A stretch of DNA of 64,000 nucleotides from Thalassobaculum litoreum DSM 18839 (GCF_900102465.1 NZ_FNBW01000003.1:186001-250000), one strand, 5' to 3'; shown: positions 51,506 through 60,223, numbered from the stretch's first letter. Notes: generated from the letters alone by a model not told the origin. Translations and numbers: made by a program.

Positions 51506-52462
51506 TCAGGCCGCCCGGGCATGGCCGGAGCAGCGCCCGCCGATCTGCTCCAGGTGGCGGTGATCGGTGCCGCAGCAGCCGCCGAACACGTTGGCGGCGG
51601 GCAGCAGCGTCCGCAGCCGGGCATAGTCTCGGCCGAGCTGCTCGGGATCGCCCGCATCCAGATCGGTGGAGTTGTCCAGCTCGGCATGGCTGCGGGTCGA
51701 GGCGTTGGCCCGCACGCCGCGGATCCGGTTGATCCAGTCGCCGCCCTTGGCCAGCACCGACTCGAAATGGGTCGGGTGGGCGCAGTTGATCATGTAGTAG
51801 GCGGCGGCCCCGTCGGTCGCGGCGTCGGTCTCCTCGATGGCCTCGCCCAGCGGCTGGCCGGTGGGAAGACGTCCGTCGGTCTCCAGGGTGAAGGAGATCA
51901 CGCTGGGCATGGAGCGCCTGGCGGCGGCTCGCACGATGCCGACGGCCTCGGGCACGTTGGTCAGGGTCATGGCGGTGACCATGTCGGCCTCGGTGTCGCT
52001 GAACAGGGCGATCTGGCAGGCGTGATAGGCCTCGGCCTCCTGCGTCGTCATCACGTCGCCCGGATCGTAGCCGTCGCCGCGCGGGCCGATATTGCCGGAG
52101 ACCACCACCGGGGTCGCCGGCGTCTCCCAGCGGTCGCGCAGGGCGGCCAGATCCTCGATGGCGACCTGGTTCAGGCGCAGGTGTTCCGCCTCGGAATAGC
52201 CGAGCTTGCGGGTCCAGTCTCGGCTGGCGCGCCAGGTGACACTCTCCAGCACGAAGCCGCAGCCGTTGTCCCGGGCGATCTGGAGATACTGTTCGGAATA
52301 CTGTTTCAGCCGCTCGCGGCCGCCGTCGCGGCGCAGCAGGTCGATGGCGGCGAAATGCGGCAGGTCGATGCCGTCGATGAAGACAAGGGTGGTTTCGAGA
52401 CCGCCGTCGGTCAGGAACGGCCCGCCGTCGAGCTGCGGCAGGCGTGTGCGGTAGCGTGCCAT
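51506..52462 (-). CDS. Homocysteine S-methyltransferase family protein
   Basis: 318 residues of the Zn-dependent BHMT/MmuM fold. N-terminal FLTDGGLETTLVFIDG is typical. Zn-binding Cys are in YYMINCAHPTHF near residue 210 and in the Cys pair of FGGCCGTDHRHL near 295. It transfers a methyl group, for example from S-methylmethionine or betaine, to homocysteine, giving methionine. Strong GGAGG precedes the ATG. It is divergent from a TetR regulator, which probably controls it. Confidence 0.9.
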   Translation of the reverse strand: MARYRTRLPQLDGGPFLTDGGLETTLVFIDGIDLPHFAAIDLLRRDGGRERLKQYSEQYLQIARDNGCGFVLESVTWRASRDWTRKLGYSEAEHLRLNQVAIEDLAALRDRWETPATPVVVSGNIGPRGDGYDPGDVMTTQEAEAYHACQIALFSDTEADMVTAMTLTNVPEAVGIVRAAARRSMPSVISFTLETDGRLPTGQPLGEAIEETDAATDGAAAYYMINCAHPTHFESVLAKGGDWINRIRGVRANASTRSHAELDNSTDLDAGDPEQLGRDYARLRTLLPAANVFGGCCGTDHRHLEQIGGRCSGHARAA

Positions 52463-52511
52463 GGTTGGCCTCCTCATGTTTCGCGGTGGCCGGAAAATCG
52501 GCGGATGCCAT

Positions 52512-52529
52512 GGTTAACGCTAGTAAACC
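52512..52529. promoter_or_regulatory. Candidate TetR operator
   Basis: GGTTAACGCTAGTAAACC has 7-bp arms with one mismatch around four bases. It lies between the divergent methyltransferase and TetR genes, 50 bases from the former start and 76 from the latter. Confidence 0.4.
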
Positions 52530-52604
52530 TGCGGTACGGAAATCGAACTGAAACAAATGCCCTCTAATCCGTCGGAGATACCGGCCGAGGAGGAGGAGTT
52601 CGGA

Positions 52605-53219
52605 ATGCGCAGAGGAGAGCAGACGCGGGAAAAGATCCTGGACATCGCCGAGGACGCGGTGCTGGCGAAGGGCTTCGGCGCCACCTCGATCGAAGAGGTG
52701 ATCGCCGCCGTCGGGATCACCAAGAGCGGATTCTTCTATCACTTCCGCGATAAGAACGAACTCGCCCGGGCGATGCTCGTGCGGTTCCTGAAGCGCGACG
52801 ACGCCGTGCTGGACGACCTGTTCGCCGTCGGCGAGGGCGAGGATCCGCTCGCCGCCTTCCTGAAGGGCCTCGACCGTTTCGCGGCCATCATGGGCGAGAT
52901 GGAGCAGGGGCACCCGGGCTGCCTGGTGGCGACCTACTGCTACAACGAGGTTCTGTTCGACCGCGAGGTGCGCGAGCTGAACCGCCTGGGCGTGCTGGCC
53001 TGGCGCGAGCGGTTCCGGCGAATCTTCGATGCCATCGACGCCCACTATCCGGCGAACGACGTGGTCGATATCGACGCGCTGGCCGACATGGTGTCCTCGG
53101 TGACCGAGGGCGGGATCGTCATGGCCAAGGCCTTGAAGGAGCCCGGCGTGCTGGCCGAACAGATCCGGCTGCTGCGGTCCTACGTCAAGCTGCTCTACAC
53201 GCCGTCGCTCGCCGCCTGA
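52605..53219 (+). CDS. TetR family transcriptional regulator
   Basis: 204 residues. The N-terminal HTH is ATSIEEVIAAVGITKSGFFY (residues 27-46), followed by HFRDKNEL. The ligand domain has Cys in GHPGCLVATYCYNE, as in TetR members related to AcrR or YcdC. I take the ATG at 52605 because GGAGGAG lies seven bases upstream. An earlier ATG at 52557 has no site, and its four Glu codons are in fact that ribosome site. The divergent methyltransferase is the likely target. Confidence 0.85.
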   Translation: MRRGEQTREKILDIAEDAVLAKGFGATSIEEVIAAVGITKSGFFYHFRDKNELARAMLVRFLKRDDAVLDDLFAVGEGEDPLAAFLKGLDRFAAIMGEMEQGHPGCLVATYCYNEVLFDREVRELNRLGVLAWRERFRRIFDAIDAHYPANDVVDIDALADMVSSVTEGGIVMAKALKEPGVLAEQIRLLRSYVKLLYTPSLAA

Positions 53220-53244
53220 CCGGATGCCGTGGTAGCGTGCGGCC

Positions 53245-53649
53245 ATGACCGACGCCTCCAATTCCGCACCCGACCGGTCCGCCCTGGCCCCACCCTTCGC
53301 GCGGGTCAGCGAGGACGACATCTCCCTGGTGGTCGAAACCTTCTACAGCCGGGCGCGGGAGGACGAGATGCTCGGCCCCGTCTTCATGCGCCATGTGGAG
53401 GACTGGCCGGCGCATTTCGAGCGGCTGAAGGCGTTCTGGTCGTCGGTGCTGAACCTGACCGGGCGCTATGACGGCATGCCGATGCGCGTGCATGCGGGAA
53501 TTGGCGAGCTGACGCCGGCGCATTTCGACCGCTGGCTCGCCCTGTTCGCCGAGACCCTGGCCGATACGGTCGACCCGCGGGCGGCCCAGGAATTTCTCGT
53601 CCGAGCCCGCAACATGGCCGACGCGCACAAGCGGTTCCTGTTCCGATAG
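53245..53649 (+). CDS. Group III truncated hemoglobin
   Basis: 134-residue globin. The family opening VETFYSRAREDEMLGPVF leads to the distal region (VEDWPAHFERLKAFWSSV) and the proximal His in LTPAHFDRWLALF near residue 92. Group III globins may bind oxygen or detoxify nitric oxide and reactive compounds. It sits 25 bases after the TetR gene on the same strand and may be in its transcript. Confidence 0.9.
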   Translation: MTDASNSAPDRSALAPPFARVSEDDISLVVETFYSRAREDEMLGPVFMRHVEDWPAHFERLKAFWSSVLNLTGRYDGMPMRVHAGIGELTPAHFDRWLALFAETLADTVDPRAAQEFLVRARNMADAHKRFLFR

Positions 53650-53711
53650 GGCGCTGGCTGCTCGCGAGGGGTAACGGTCCTCTCACCATTTCCTTCCCCC
53701 ATTTCCCCTTT

Positions 53712-53827
53712 CGGTTTCCCGGCCCTGCGCCGGGATCGAGGGTGCGGCTTGCCGGAGTTTTCCTGGGCCTGGCGAGGCGTTCCAGCGCGCGTCTTCCCTG
53801 GGCCCGGGCGCAAGGCCGGGGAGACGG
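53712..53827. repeat. Palindromic intergenic repeat element, copy 2
   Basis: Arms at 53712-53734 and 53803-53827 face each other (CCCGGCCCTGCGCCGGG and CGCAAGGCCGGGGAGACGG). The centre includes GCGTTCCAGCGCGCG, found in reverse orientation at 61 kb. It fills the 196-base gap between convergent genes. Confidence 0.78.
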
Positions 53828-53845
53828 ATGCGGGGGAATGAAGCG

Positions 53846-54979
53846 TCAGTTGGCGCTCTGCCGGCGCCGCCAGAACGGCGCGTCGGCGAACCGGCGTTCC
53901 TGCGCGTACATGGCCCGACGCTGGGCCAGGAACCCCGCCACCCCGTCCAGCACCGATCGGGCATAGGCCTCCAGCGCGGTGTCGTCGCCCTCCAGCGCCG
54001 TCGACAGCACGCTGCCGGCGCGGGCGCCCGCCCAGAGTGCGGTGGTCATGCCGTGGGAGGAGAGCGGGTCGAACGCCGCCGCGCAGTCGCCCGCCGCCAT
54101 CCACGGCGCGCCGTCGACCCGCCCGGCGGGAGGGACAAGCCAGGTGGTCCCCGCGCTCGACAGGCTCGGGGGTGCGTCCAGTGCGAAGCCGGCATCCTCG
54201 ATCCAGCGGCCGATATGGCGCGTGCCTGCGACCAGGGCGGTCCAGGCGGCGAGGTCCCGGGTCGGGGTCTCGCCCAGCAGGTCCGGGTCGGTGAAATAGG
54301 CGACCGACAGCATGCCGTCCGGCCGCAGGGCGGCGTACCACCAGCCGGTTTCGACCGCCTCGATCAGGACCGCCCGGGTCGGCTCCACGCTGTCGTCCCG
54401 GTGCGGCAGAAAGGCATGGGCGGCGACGAGCTGGTCGGCCCGGTGCCGTTCGGCGGCCCGGCGGGCGACGACGGAACCGCGGCCCGAGGCGTCCACCACC
54501 GCATCGGCGGTCAGCGTCTCGCCGTCCTCCAGCGTCAGGTGCCAGGCACCGTCGCCGGCACCTGCATCGCTCACGCGGGTCGCGAACACCCGGCTGGCCA
54601 CCGCCTCGGCATGGCGCCGCAGGTCCGCCTCGAACCGGGCCCGGTCCAGCACCAGTCCCGGTCCCTCCAGATGCAGGATCGCGTTGCGGTCGAGCAGCTG
54701 GTCGCCGCCCCAGGAGGACAGGGTGGTGTGGGACACCCGATGCCCGGCCGCCGCCATGGCGTCGGACAGGCCGAGGCGGGCGAGGATCGGGTTGGCGGCC
54801 GGCGCCAGGGTCTCGCCCACCGGGTCGTGTCCTGCCTCGGGGGGCGGCGCGACCCAGAGCACCTGCAACCCGGCCTGGTCCCCGGCCCGGCCCCCTGTCA
54901 GGCCCGCAGCCTCCACGAGCGCGAGCACGGCCGCCGGCCCGGCGATGCCGGCCCCGATGACGGCGACGGTCTTTCCCAT
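53846..54979 (-). CDS. LodB-like FAD-dependent maturation enzyme
   Basis: 377-residue cytosolic flavoprotein of the halogenase/monooxygenase-like fold. Rossmann motif VAVIGAGIAGPAAVLAL (residues 4-20) binds FAD; PVGETLAPAANPILARLG and GDCAAAFDPLSSHGM are the LodB family signatures. LodB proteins act with LodA to form its cysteine tryptophylquinone cofactor by early hydroxylation of Trp. It starts seven bases after the lodA stop. There is no signal peptide, consistent with maturation in the cytosol. A low-complexity Gly/Ala insert follows the Rossmann helix. Confidence 0.82.
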   Translation of the reverse strand: MGKTVAVIGAGIAGPAAVLALVEAAGLTGGRAGDQAGLQVLWVAPPPEAGHDPVGETLAPAANPILARLGLSDAMAAAGHRVSHTTLSSWGGDQLLDRNAILHLEGPGLVLDRARFEADLRRHAEAVASRVFATRVSDAGAGDGAWHLTLEDGETLTADAVVDASGRGSVVARRAAERHRADQLVAAHAFLPHRDDSVEPTRAVLIEAVETGWWYAALRPDGMLSVAYFTDPDLLGETPTRDLAAWTALVAGTRHIGRWIEDAGFALDAPPSLSSAGTTWLVPPAGRVDGAPWMAAGDCAAAFDPLSSHGMTTALWAGARAGSVLSTALEGDDTALEAYARSVLDGVAGFLAQRRAMYAQERRFADAPFWRRRQSAN

Positions 54980-54986
54980 GGCGGCC

Positions 54987-57089
54987 TCAGTTCGGGAGCT
55001 GGCCGTCCGCCGGCGTCCATCTGAAACGGAACTCCATGGTGTCGCCGCGCTGCACCTCGGCATAGACCTCGCGCGGGATGCCGAGCTCGCGGGCGACCTC
55101 TTCCGGCACCTCGCGCTTCACCACGAAGCCCATGCGCTCCCACAGGGTGATCATGTCGGTGATGCCGTCCCAGTAGCTGGCATTGGCGTGGTAGCCGATC
55201 CCGGCGACCCCGCGTTTCCAGTCGGCGCGCTGGTTGAAGTACTTGATCCTCTGTTCCCGGCCGAGCTTCTGGCCGTCGCCGGTCTCGCCCCTGATCACCT
55301 GGTCCTCCAGGAACGCCACGGGCAGCACGTCGATCGGCAGCAGCGCCGGCCACCACACGGCCGTGGGGAAATCGCTCTGCATCAGCACCTGCTGGCAGCT
55401 GAAGGCGTCGCATTGCCAGGGCAGGCCCATCCAGCGGGTCAGGTCCCCTGGCATGCAGGGGCCGACCGCCGGGGCGATCCCCTTGTCCGGGTCGCCGACC
55501 AGGGTGAGCTCCGGCGTCAGCAGCCGGCCGACATCCTGCAGCAGGGTCGGCCGGTCGCCGCGCGCGAGACGGAACGGTTCCGGCAGGGGCCCGTTCGTCG
55601 GGGCATGGTCGCGGGCGTACATGGCCTTGTGCCGCAGGTAGTAGGTCAGCTCCACCCCCGGGTGGAAGGCGCCGCCGCTCAACGGCATCAGCGCCGCCTG
55701 GGTCAGGGCGAAGGGCTGCTGGTCGAGCGGGATCTGGTCGAAATCGGTGATGCCCTTGTCGTCCGGCTGCCAGTCGTCGACGTAGTTGCCGTCCTTCCAG
55801 TCGATCAGGAACTGGTACTGGAGATGGGCCATCTGGAACCACTGGTACGGGCTGCCGTCGTAGTTGATGCCGTCGCCCAGCATGTACGGCACCTTGAGCT
55901 GCTGCTCGGTGAAATAGTCCGCCTCGGTGTTGCCGGAGAACTGGAAGGGCGGGCGGATCTGGGCGAAGGCCTGTTGGCGCAGCTGCGTGTTGGCCGGTTT
56001 CGACAGCCGGTCGATCAGGGCCGGATCGGCGAAGTCGAAATACGCGCCCATCCAGGCCTCGCGCAGATTGGCGGCGTCGGTCAGCCACTGCATCTGCCCC
56101 AGGCGCTGTAGGGTGGGATAGATGTCCTTGGTGAAGGACGGCTTGGCCGGCCGACTCTGCCAGTTCAGCCGCACGTTCATATCGTAGATCAGGTCGTACA
56201 TGGTCGAGACCGGCTCGATCTGCGGCGCGAAGTTCGGGCCGACGCAGGCGACCCAGGCCGAGTCCGCAGCGGTATCCAGATCCGGCTCCACCGGCAGGGC
56301 GTCCGCCAGGGTGACCGTCGCGGTGACCGGCCCGTCGCACCAGTCGTCGTGCCAGCCGTCGTTGTCGGCGAAGCTGGTGATCCCGGCCCCGGTCGGGCTT
56401 TTCGACACGCCGTCCGGCGGCACCACGAGCAGGTGACCGGCGCTGTCGGTCTGCAGGTGGCCGAGGCCGACCGGCTCGCTGCCCCAGAAGGTGCCGCCCA
56501 TGGCGAAGGCCGCGTCGTCGCCGTCGCGGTTGGTGTCGGTGCCGGAGATGGTCGTGGCCGTGCCGTCGATCACCAGATTGTCGAGGCGCTGCTCCGGGCG
56601 GGTGAAATACTGGTTGCGCCGCTGGCCGGGAATGCCAGGGGCGAGGTCGCCGTTGTCCATGGGGTTGTTGAAGCCGTACCAGGCGGCCTTGGTATTGGCG
56701 ACATGAACCGTCCATTGAATGGAGCCGTCGGCGGCGGTGATCTCCTTGATCACCCGGCCCTCCCGGTCGAAGGCGTAGATGCGGAAGCGCTGGACCTGCT
56801 TCTTGATCCGCTCGGTGCCGTCCTTGAACTGCCCGTCCGCCGGTGTCGGCGGCAGGCCGGGCACTTCCGGCGCGTGGAACCACAGCTTGCTGCCGCCGAC
56901 CCGGCAGATGCCGATGGCCGGATAGATGCCGAGCCGGGCGATCTTCGCACCCGCCGGGGCGACGCCGGGGCCGGTGCCCTGGGCCACCGCCGCGCGTGCC
57001 ATCAGCGGGCCGGACAGCGCCATCGCCCCCGCGCCCGCCAGAAAATCGCGCCGCTTCATGCTGGTTTTTGGTGTTCTTCCGTCGCCCAT
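54987..57089 (-). CDS. LodA-family cysteine tryptophylquinone-dependent oxidase with Tat signal
   Basis: 700 residues. The N-terminus is a Tat-type signal (MKRRDFLAGAGAMALSGPLM, then AVAQ). The mature part starts IARLGIYPAIGICRVGGS, the LodA family signature. Cys565 with Asp561 four residues before it (CDAFSC) matches the spacing of LodA Cys516 and Asp512, as I recall it. The partner Trp is probably Trp624 or Trp640. Family members are amino-acid oxidases (lysine epsilon-oxidase, glycine oxidase) that release H2O2. GGAGGAG precedes the ATG. Confidence 0.85.
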   Translation of the reverse strand: MGDGRTPKTSMKRRDFLAGAGAMALSGPLMARAAVAQGTGPGVAPAGAKIARLGIYPAIGICRVGGSKLWFHAPEVPGLPPTPADGQFKDGTERIKKQVQRFRIYAFDREGRVIKEITAADGSIQWTVHVANTKAAWYGFNNPMDNGDLAPGIPGQRRNQYFTRPEQRLDNLVIDGTATTISGTDTNRDGDDAAFAMGGTFWGSEPVGLGHLQTDSAGHLLVVPPDGVSKSPTGAGITSFADNDGWHDDWCDGPVTATVTLADALPVEPDLDTAADSAWVACVGPNFAPQIEPVSTMYDLIYDMNVRLNWQSRPAKPSFTKDIYPTLQRLGQMQWLTDAANLREAWMGAYFDFADPALIDRLSKPANTQLRQQAFAQIRPPFQFSGNTEADYFTEQQLKVPYMLGDGINYDGSPYQWFQMAHLQYQFLIDWKDGNYVDDWQPDDKGITDFDQIPLDQQPFALTQAALMPLSGGAFHPGVELTYYLRHKAMYARDHAPTNGPLPEPFRLARGDRPTLLQDVGRLLTPELTLVGDPDKGIAPAVGPCMPGDLTRWMGLPWQCDAFSCQQVLMQSDFPTAVWWPALLPIDVLPVAFLEDQVIRGETGDGQKLGREQRIKYFNQRADWKRGVAGIGYHANASYWDGITDMITLWERMGFVVKREVPEEVARELGIPREVYAEVQRGDTMEFRFRWTPADGQLPN

Positions 57090-57141
57090 GACCGCTCCTC
57101 CCGCTCTGGAAGAGCCAGCGTATCAGCTTCCGGATGCACAC

Positions 57142-57159
57142 TCAAAAATTGATTTTTGA
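57142..57159. promoter_or_regulatory. Perfect palindrome upstream of lodA
   Basis: TCAAAAATTGATTTTTGA has 8-bp perfect arms around TG. It begins 53 bases upstream of the lodA ATG, in an AT-rich patch rare in this window, and ends 19 bases before the stop of the upstream gene. It is a good operator candidate for a lodAB promoter. Confidence 0.5.
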
Positions 57160-57177
57160 TAATTTGTGTCGATGGAT

Positions 57178-58329
57178 CTAAAGGCTGGAGGCCAGGGCTC
57201 GGATTTCACCGGCCAGAGCGTCCGGATTCTCAAGGGCGGCAAAATGCCCTCCTTTTTCTAAGGATTCCCAACGGCGGATATCGGTATAGACCCGCGCGGC
57301 CGCGGTCCGGGGCGGGCGTAGAATTTCACGCGGAGATTGCAGATAGCCCACCGGGACCGCGATCGTGCCGCCGAGCGGGATCGGCCACGGCCCATGGGCG
57401 CGGGCGTAGTAGGGCCAGAACGAGGAGCCGATGGCGCCGGTGAACCAGTACAGCGAGATGTCCGCCAGCATCCGGTCGCGGCTGACGGCGTTCTCGATCC
57501 GCCCGTCATTGTCGGTCCAGACGTGGAACTTCTCGACGATCCAGGCGGCGAGGCCGGCCGGGCTGTCCGCCAGGGCGGAGGCCAGGGTCTGCGGCCGCGT
57601 ACCCTGGATCACCTGATAGCCGGTCTCCTCGCGCAGGAACTCGGCCAGTTCCTCCAGATACCTCTGCTCCTCCGGGCTCGGATCCTCGGCCACGGCGGCG
57701 TCGCGGCGCAGCGGCAGGAAGTTGAGATGCAGGGCGCGCACCCGGTCGGGATGGTCGAAGGCAAGGCGCGAGCCGACGAAGGCTCCCCAGTCGCCGCCCT
57801 GGACCATGTAGCGCTCGATGCCCAGCACCTCGTCCATCAGCTTCGCCAGCGTGGCCGCCATCTCCTCGCAGGAGAACCGCTTCTGGTCCGGCGCGAAGGA
57901 CAGGGTGAAGCCGGGCAGGGACGGGGCGATCACCGTGAAGGACGGCGCGTCGGGCACGCCGTGGGAGGCGGGGTCGGTCAGCAGCGGGATCAGCTCCAGG
58001 AACTCCAGCACCGAGCCCGGCCAGCCGTGCAGCAGCAGCAGCGGGATCGGGTCCGGCCCCGTGCCCTCGACCTTCATGTAGTGCAGCGGGATGCCGTCCA
58101 ACTCGACCCGGAACTGCGGGAAGGCGTTGAGCGCGGCCTCCTCCCGGCGCCAGTCGAAGCCGTCGCGCCAATAGGCCACCAGTTCGCGCAGATAGTCCGG
58201 GTCGGTGCCGTAGGCCCAGGCTTCCCCCGGCGTTCGATCGGGGAAACGGGTGCGGGATAGGCGGTCCATCAGGTCGTCGAGATCGGCCTGGGGGATCGCG
58301 AGGGTGAAGGGGGTCGGAGTGGCGGCCAT
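57178..58329 (-). CDS. Epoxide hydrolase (microsomal type, EHN domain)
   Basis: 383 residues. The N-terminal EHN domain (ADLDDLMDRLSRTRFPD) is followed by the alpha/beta hydrolase core with oxyanion HGWPGSVLEF, nucleophile Asp in MVQGGDWGAFVG near residue 180, Tyr in SLYWFTGAI, and the His in EKGGHFAALENP. All catalytic residues are visible. It opens epoxides to diols. It is in the same minus-strand run as lodAB, 88 bases before lodA. Confidence 0.9.
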   Translation of the reverse strand: MAATPTPFTLAIPQADLDDLMDRLSRTRFPDRTPGEAWAYGTDPDYLRELVAYWRDGFDWRREEAALNAFPQFRVELDGIPLHYMKVEGTGPDPIPLLLLHGWPGSVLEFLELIPLLTDPASHGVPDAPSFTVIAPSLPGFTLSFAPDQKRFSCEEMAATLAKLMDEVLGIERYMVQGGDWGAFVGSRLAFDHPDRVRALHLNFLPLRRDAAVAEDPSPEEQRYLEELAEFLREETGYQVIQGTRPQTLASALADSPAGLAAWIVEKFHVWTDNDGRIENAVSRDRMLADISLYWFTGAIGSSFWPYYARAHGPWPIPLGGTIAVPVGYLQSPREILRPPRTAAARVYTDIRRWESLEKGGHFAALENPDALAGEIRALASSL

Positions 58330-58340
58330 GGAAACCTCCG

Positions 58341-59240
58341 TCAGCGCTTGAACCGTTCGGCGATGGCGATGCCGCCGAGTACGAGGGCGAGGGCCTGGGC
58401 GTGGTACAGGTGGAATTCCTCGCTCAGGATCGCCACGCTCAGCACGGCGGCGAAGATCGGCACCAGGTTCACGAACACGCCGGCCCGGCCCGGCCCGACC
58501 TGGTCGACGGCCAGCAGAAACGAGATCTGCGCCAGGAAGGACGGGAAGATGACCACGAAGGCGACGATCGCCCAGCCCTTCACGGTCGGCGCCTGGAAAT
58601 CCCCCACCAGATACTCGTAGCCGGCGACCGGAATGGAGGTCAGGAAGGCGGCCGTCGCCAGCCCGGCGAACATGGTCATCCCCGACAGCGGCGGGCGCTT
58701 GCGCAGGGACACGGTGTAGCCGGCATAGAGCACGCAGGCGACCACGATCAGCACGTCGCCATGGTTCAGTTCCAGTGCCGCCAGCCGGCCGAAATCCCCC
58801 TTCGACGCCACCAGGGCGACGCCGATCATGGTGATCGCCACGCCGAGGATCTGCACGCCGCGCACCGGCGTCCGATAGGCCGCGAAGGCGCCGAGCAGCA
58901 CGAAGATCGGGATCGATCCCTGCAGAATGCCGATATTGACCGCCTGGGTGTGCTTGGCGGCGACGTACATCAGGGTGTTGAACACGCAGAAGCCGAGCGC
59001 GCCCATCACGAAGATCCTGCCCCAGTGCCGGCGCAGCACCGGCCATTCGGCGGCCACCTTTCCGCGCGCGAAGATCGCCAGCAGAATGAACACGCCGAGC
59101 CAGCGCAGCAGGGTCAGCAGCATCGGCGACAGCTCGCCGACCGACATCTTCGCGGCGACCGCGTTCGCCCCCCAGGACAGGGTGGTCAGGACCAGCAGCA
59201 GGTAGGCGTTGACGGCCTTTTGGGGGAGGGCTTCGGACAC
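58341..59240 (-). CDS. EamA (DMT superfamily) transporter
   Basis: 299-residue inner-membrane protein with ten hydrophobic segments forming two EamA repeats. LTTLSWGANAVAAKM and NHGDVLIVVACVLYAGYT open the two halves. Such permeases export amino acids, amines or metabolites. The GTG at 59240 has GGAG with a five-base gap. It leads a run to epoxide hydrolase, lodA and lodB, 11 bases before the hydrolase. Confidence 0.9.
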   Translation of the reverse strand: MSEALPQKAVNAYLLLVLTTLSWGANAVAAKMSVGELSPMLLTLLRWLGVFILLAIFARGKVAAEWPVLRRHWGRIFVMGALGFCVFNTLMYVAAKHTQAVNIGILQGSIPIFVLLGAFAAYRTPVRGVQILGVAITMIGVALVASKGDFGRLAALELNHGDVLIVVACVLYAGYTVSLRKRPPLSGMTMFAGLATAAFLTSIPVAGYEYLVGDFQAPTVKGWAIVAFVVIFPSFLAQISFLLAVDQVGPGRAGVFVNLVPIFAAVLSVAILSEEFHLYHAQALALVLGGIAIAERFKR

Positions 59241-59292
59241 AGAGGCTCCGCGAATTTGGTGGGGTGACGCCGGACGGCGGCCCGTGGTGAGA

Positions 59293-59302
59293 TTGTGTAC
59301 AA
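59293..59302. promoter_or_regulatory. TTGTGTACAA dyad between divergent genes
   Basis: TTGT and ACAA flank two bases, as in the TTGTATACAA site at 30995. It is 38 bases from the TauD-like ATG and 52 from the EamA GTG. A GntR-type operator is possible. Confidence 0.35.
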
Positions 59303-59340
59303 GGCCGCGAAAACAGACGGTCCTCACGGGAGGAAACGGC

Positions 59341-60198
59341 ATGCAACCGTACGAGACGATAACCGTAAAACCCATCGGCGGCACAATGGGTGCTGAGGTG
59401 TCCGGTGTCGACCTATCCAAGGAGCTCGGCAACGAGACCTTTTCGGAGATCCATCGCGCCTTCCTGGAAAACCAGCTTCTCGTCTTCCACGATCAGGACC
59501 TGACGATCGAGCAGAACAAGGCCTTCGCCCAGCGCTTCGGCCCGCTTGTCCCCTATCCCTTCGTGAAGGGTCTGGAGGCGCATCCGGAGGTGTTCGAGAT
59601 CCGCAAGGAGCCGGACGAGGAGAAGAATTTCGGCGGCGCCTGGCACACCGACATGTCGTTCGACGAGCGCCCGCCGATCGCCACGATGCTCTACGCCCAC
59701 GAGGTGCCCTCGCGTGGCGGCGACACGGTCCTGGCCAACCTGTACCGCGCCTACGAGACCTTGAGTCCGACCCTGCGCGGCTTCGTCGACGGGCTGACCG
59801 GCGTCTATAGCGGCGATCTGAAGGGCCGGCGCGGTGGCCGCGCGGCGCTTATGAGCAGCACCCGCTTCGACACGGCCAACGTGGAGAACGCGCCGAAGAT
59901 GGAGAGCGAGCATCCGCTGGTCCGCACACACGCGGAGACCGGCCGCAAGGCGCTCTACATCTCCGGCAGCCACCTCTACCGGATCAAGGAACTGGCGGAT
60001 AAGGAGAGCGACGCCCTGGTCGCCTTCCTGAAGGCCCATGCCGGCACCCTGGACTTCACCGCCCGCGCCTCCTACCGCAAGGGCACCCTGGTGATCTGGG
60101 ACAACCGCTGTACCCAGCACATGGCGCTGAACGACTATCCGGGCGAGCGCCGGGTGATGCACCGCCTGACCATCGGCGGCGGCGACCGGCCGCACTGA
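59341..60198 (+). CDS. TauD/TfdA family Fe(II)/2-oxoglutarate dioxygenase
   Basis: 285 residues. The Fe ligands are His and Asp in FGGAWHTDMSFDERPP (near residue 103) and the distal His in CTQHMALNDYPGERRVMHR, which also contains the 2-oxoglutarate Arg. It resembles the 48.4 kb enzyme through most of its length. GGGAGGAAACGGC precedes the ATG. It is followed by a ketopantoate-reductase-like gene 25 bases later. Confidence 0.9.
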   Translation: MQPYETITVKPIGGTMGAEVSGVDLSKELGNETFSEIHRAFLENQLLVFHDQDLTIEQNKAFAQRFGPLVPYPFVKGLEAHPEVFEIRKEPDEEKNFGGAWHTDMSFDERPPIATMLYAHEVPSRGGDTVLANLYRAYETLSPTLRGFVDGLTGVYSGDLKGRRGGRAALMSSTRFDTANVENAPKMESEHPLVRTHAETGRKALYISGSHLYRIKELADKESDALVAFLKAHAGTLDFTARASYRKGTLVIWDNRCTQHMALNDYPGERRVMHRLTIGGGDRPH

Positions 60199-60223
60199 CA
60201 ACCTAGACAAGGAAGACCAAGAG

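Noticed and set aside
52557-52604. Extended TetR start at 52557
   Set aside because: There is no ribosome site before it; the GAG codons in this part form the site for the ATG at 52605.
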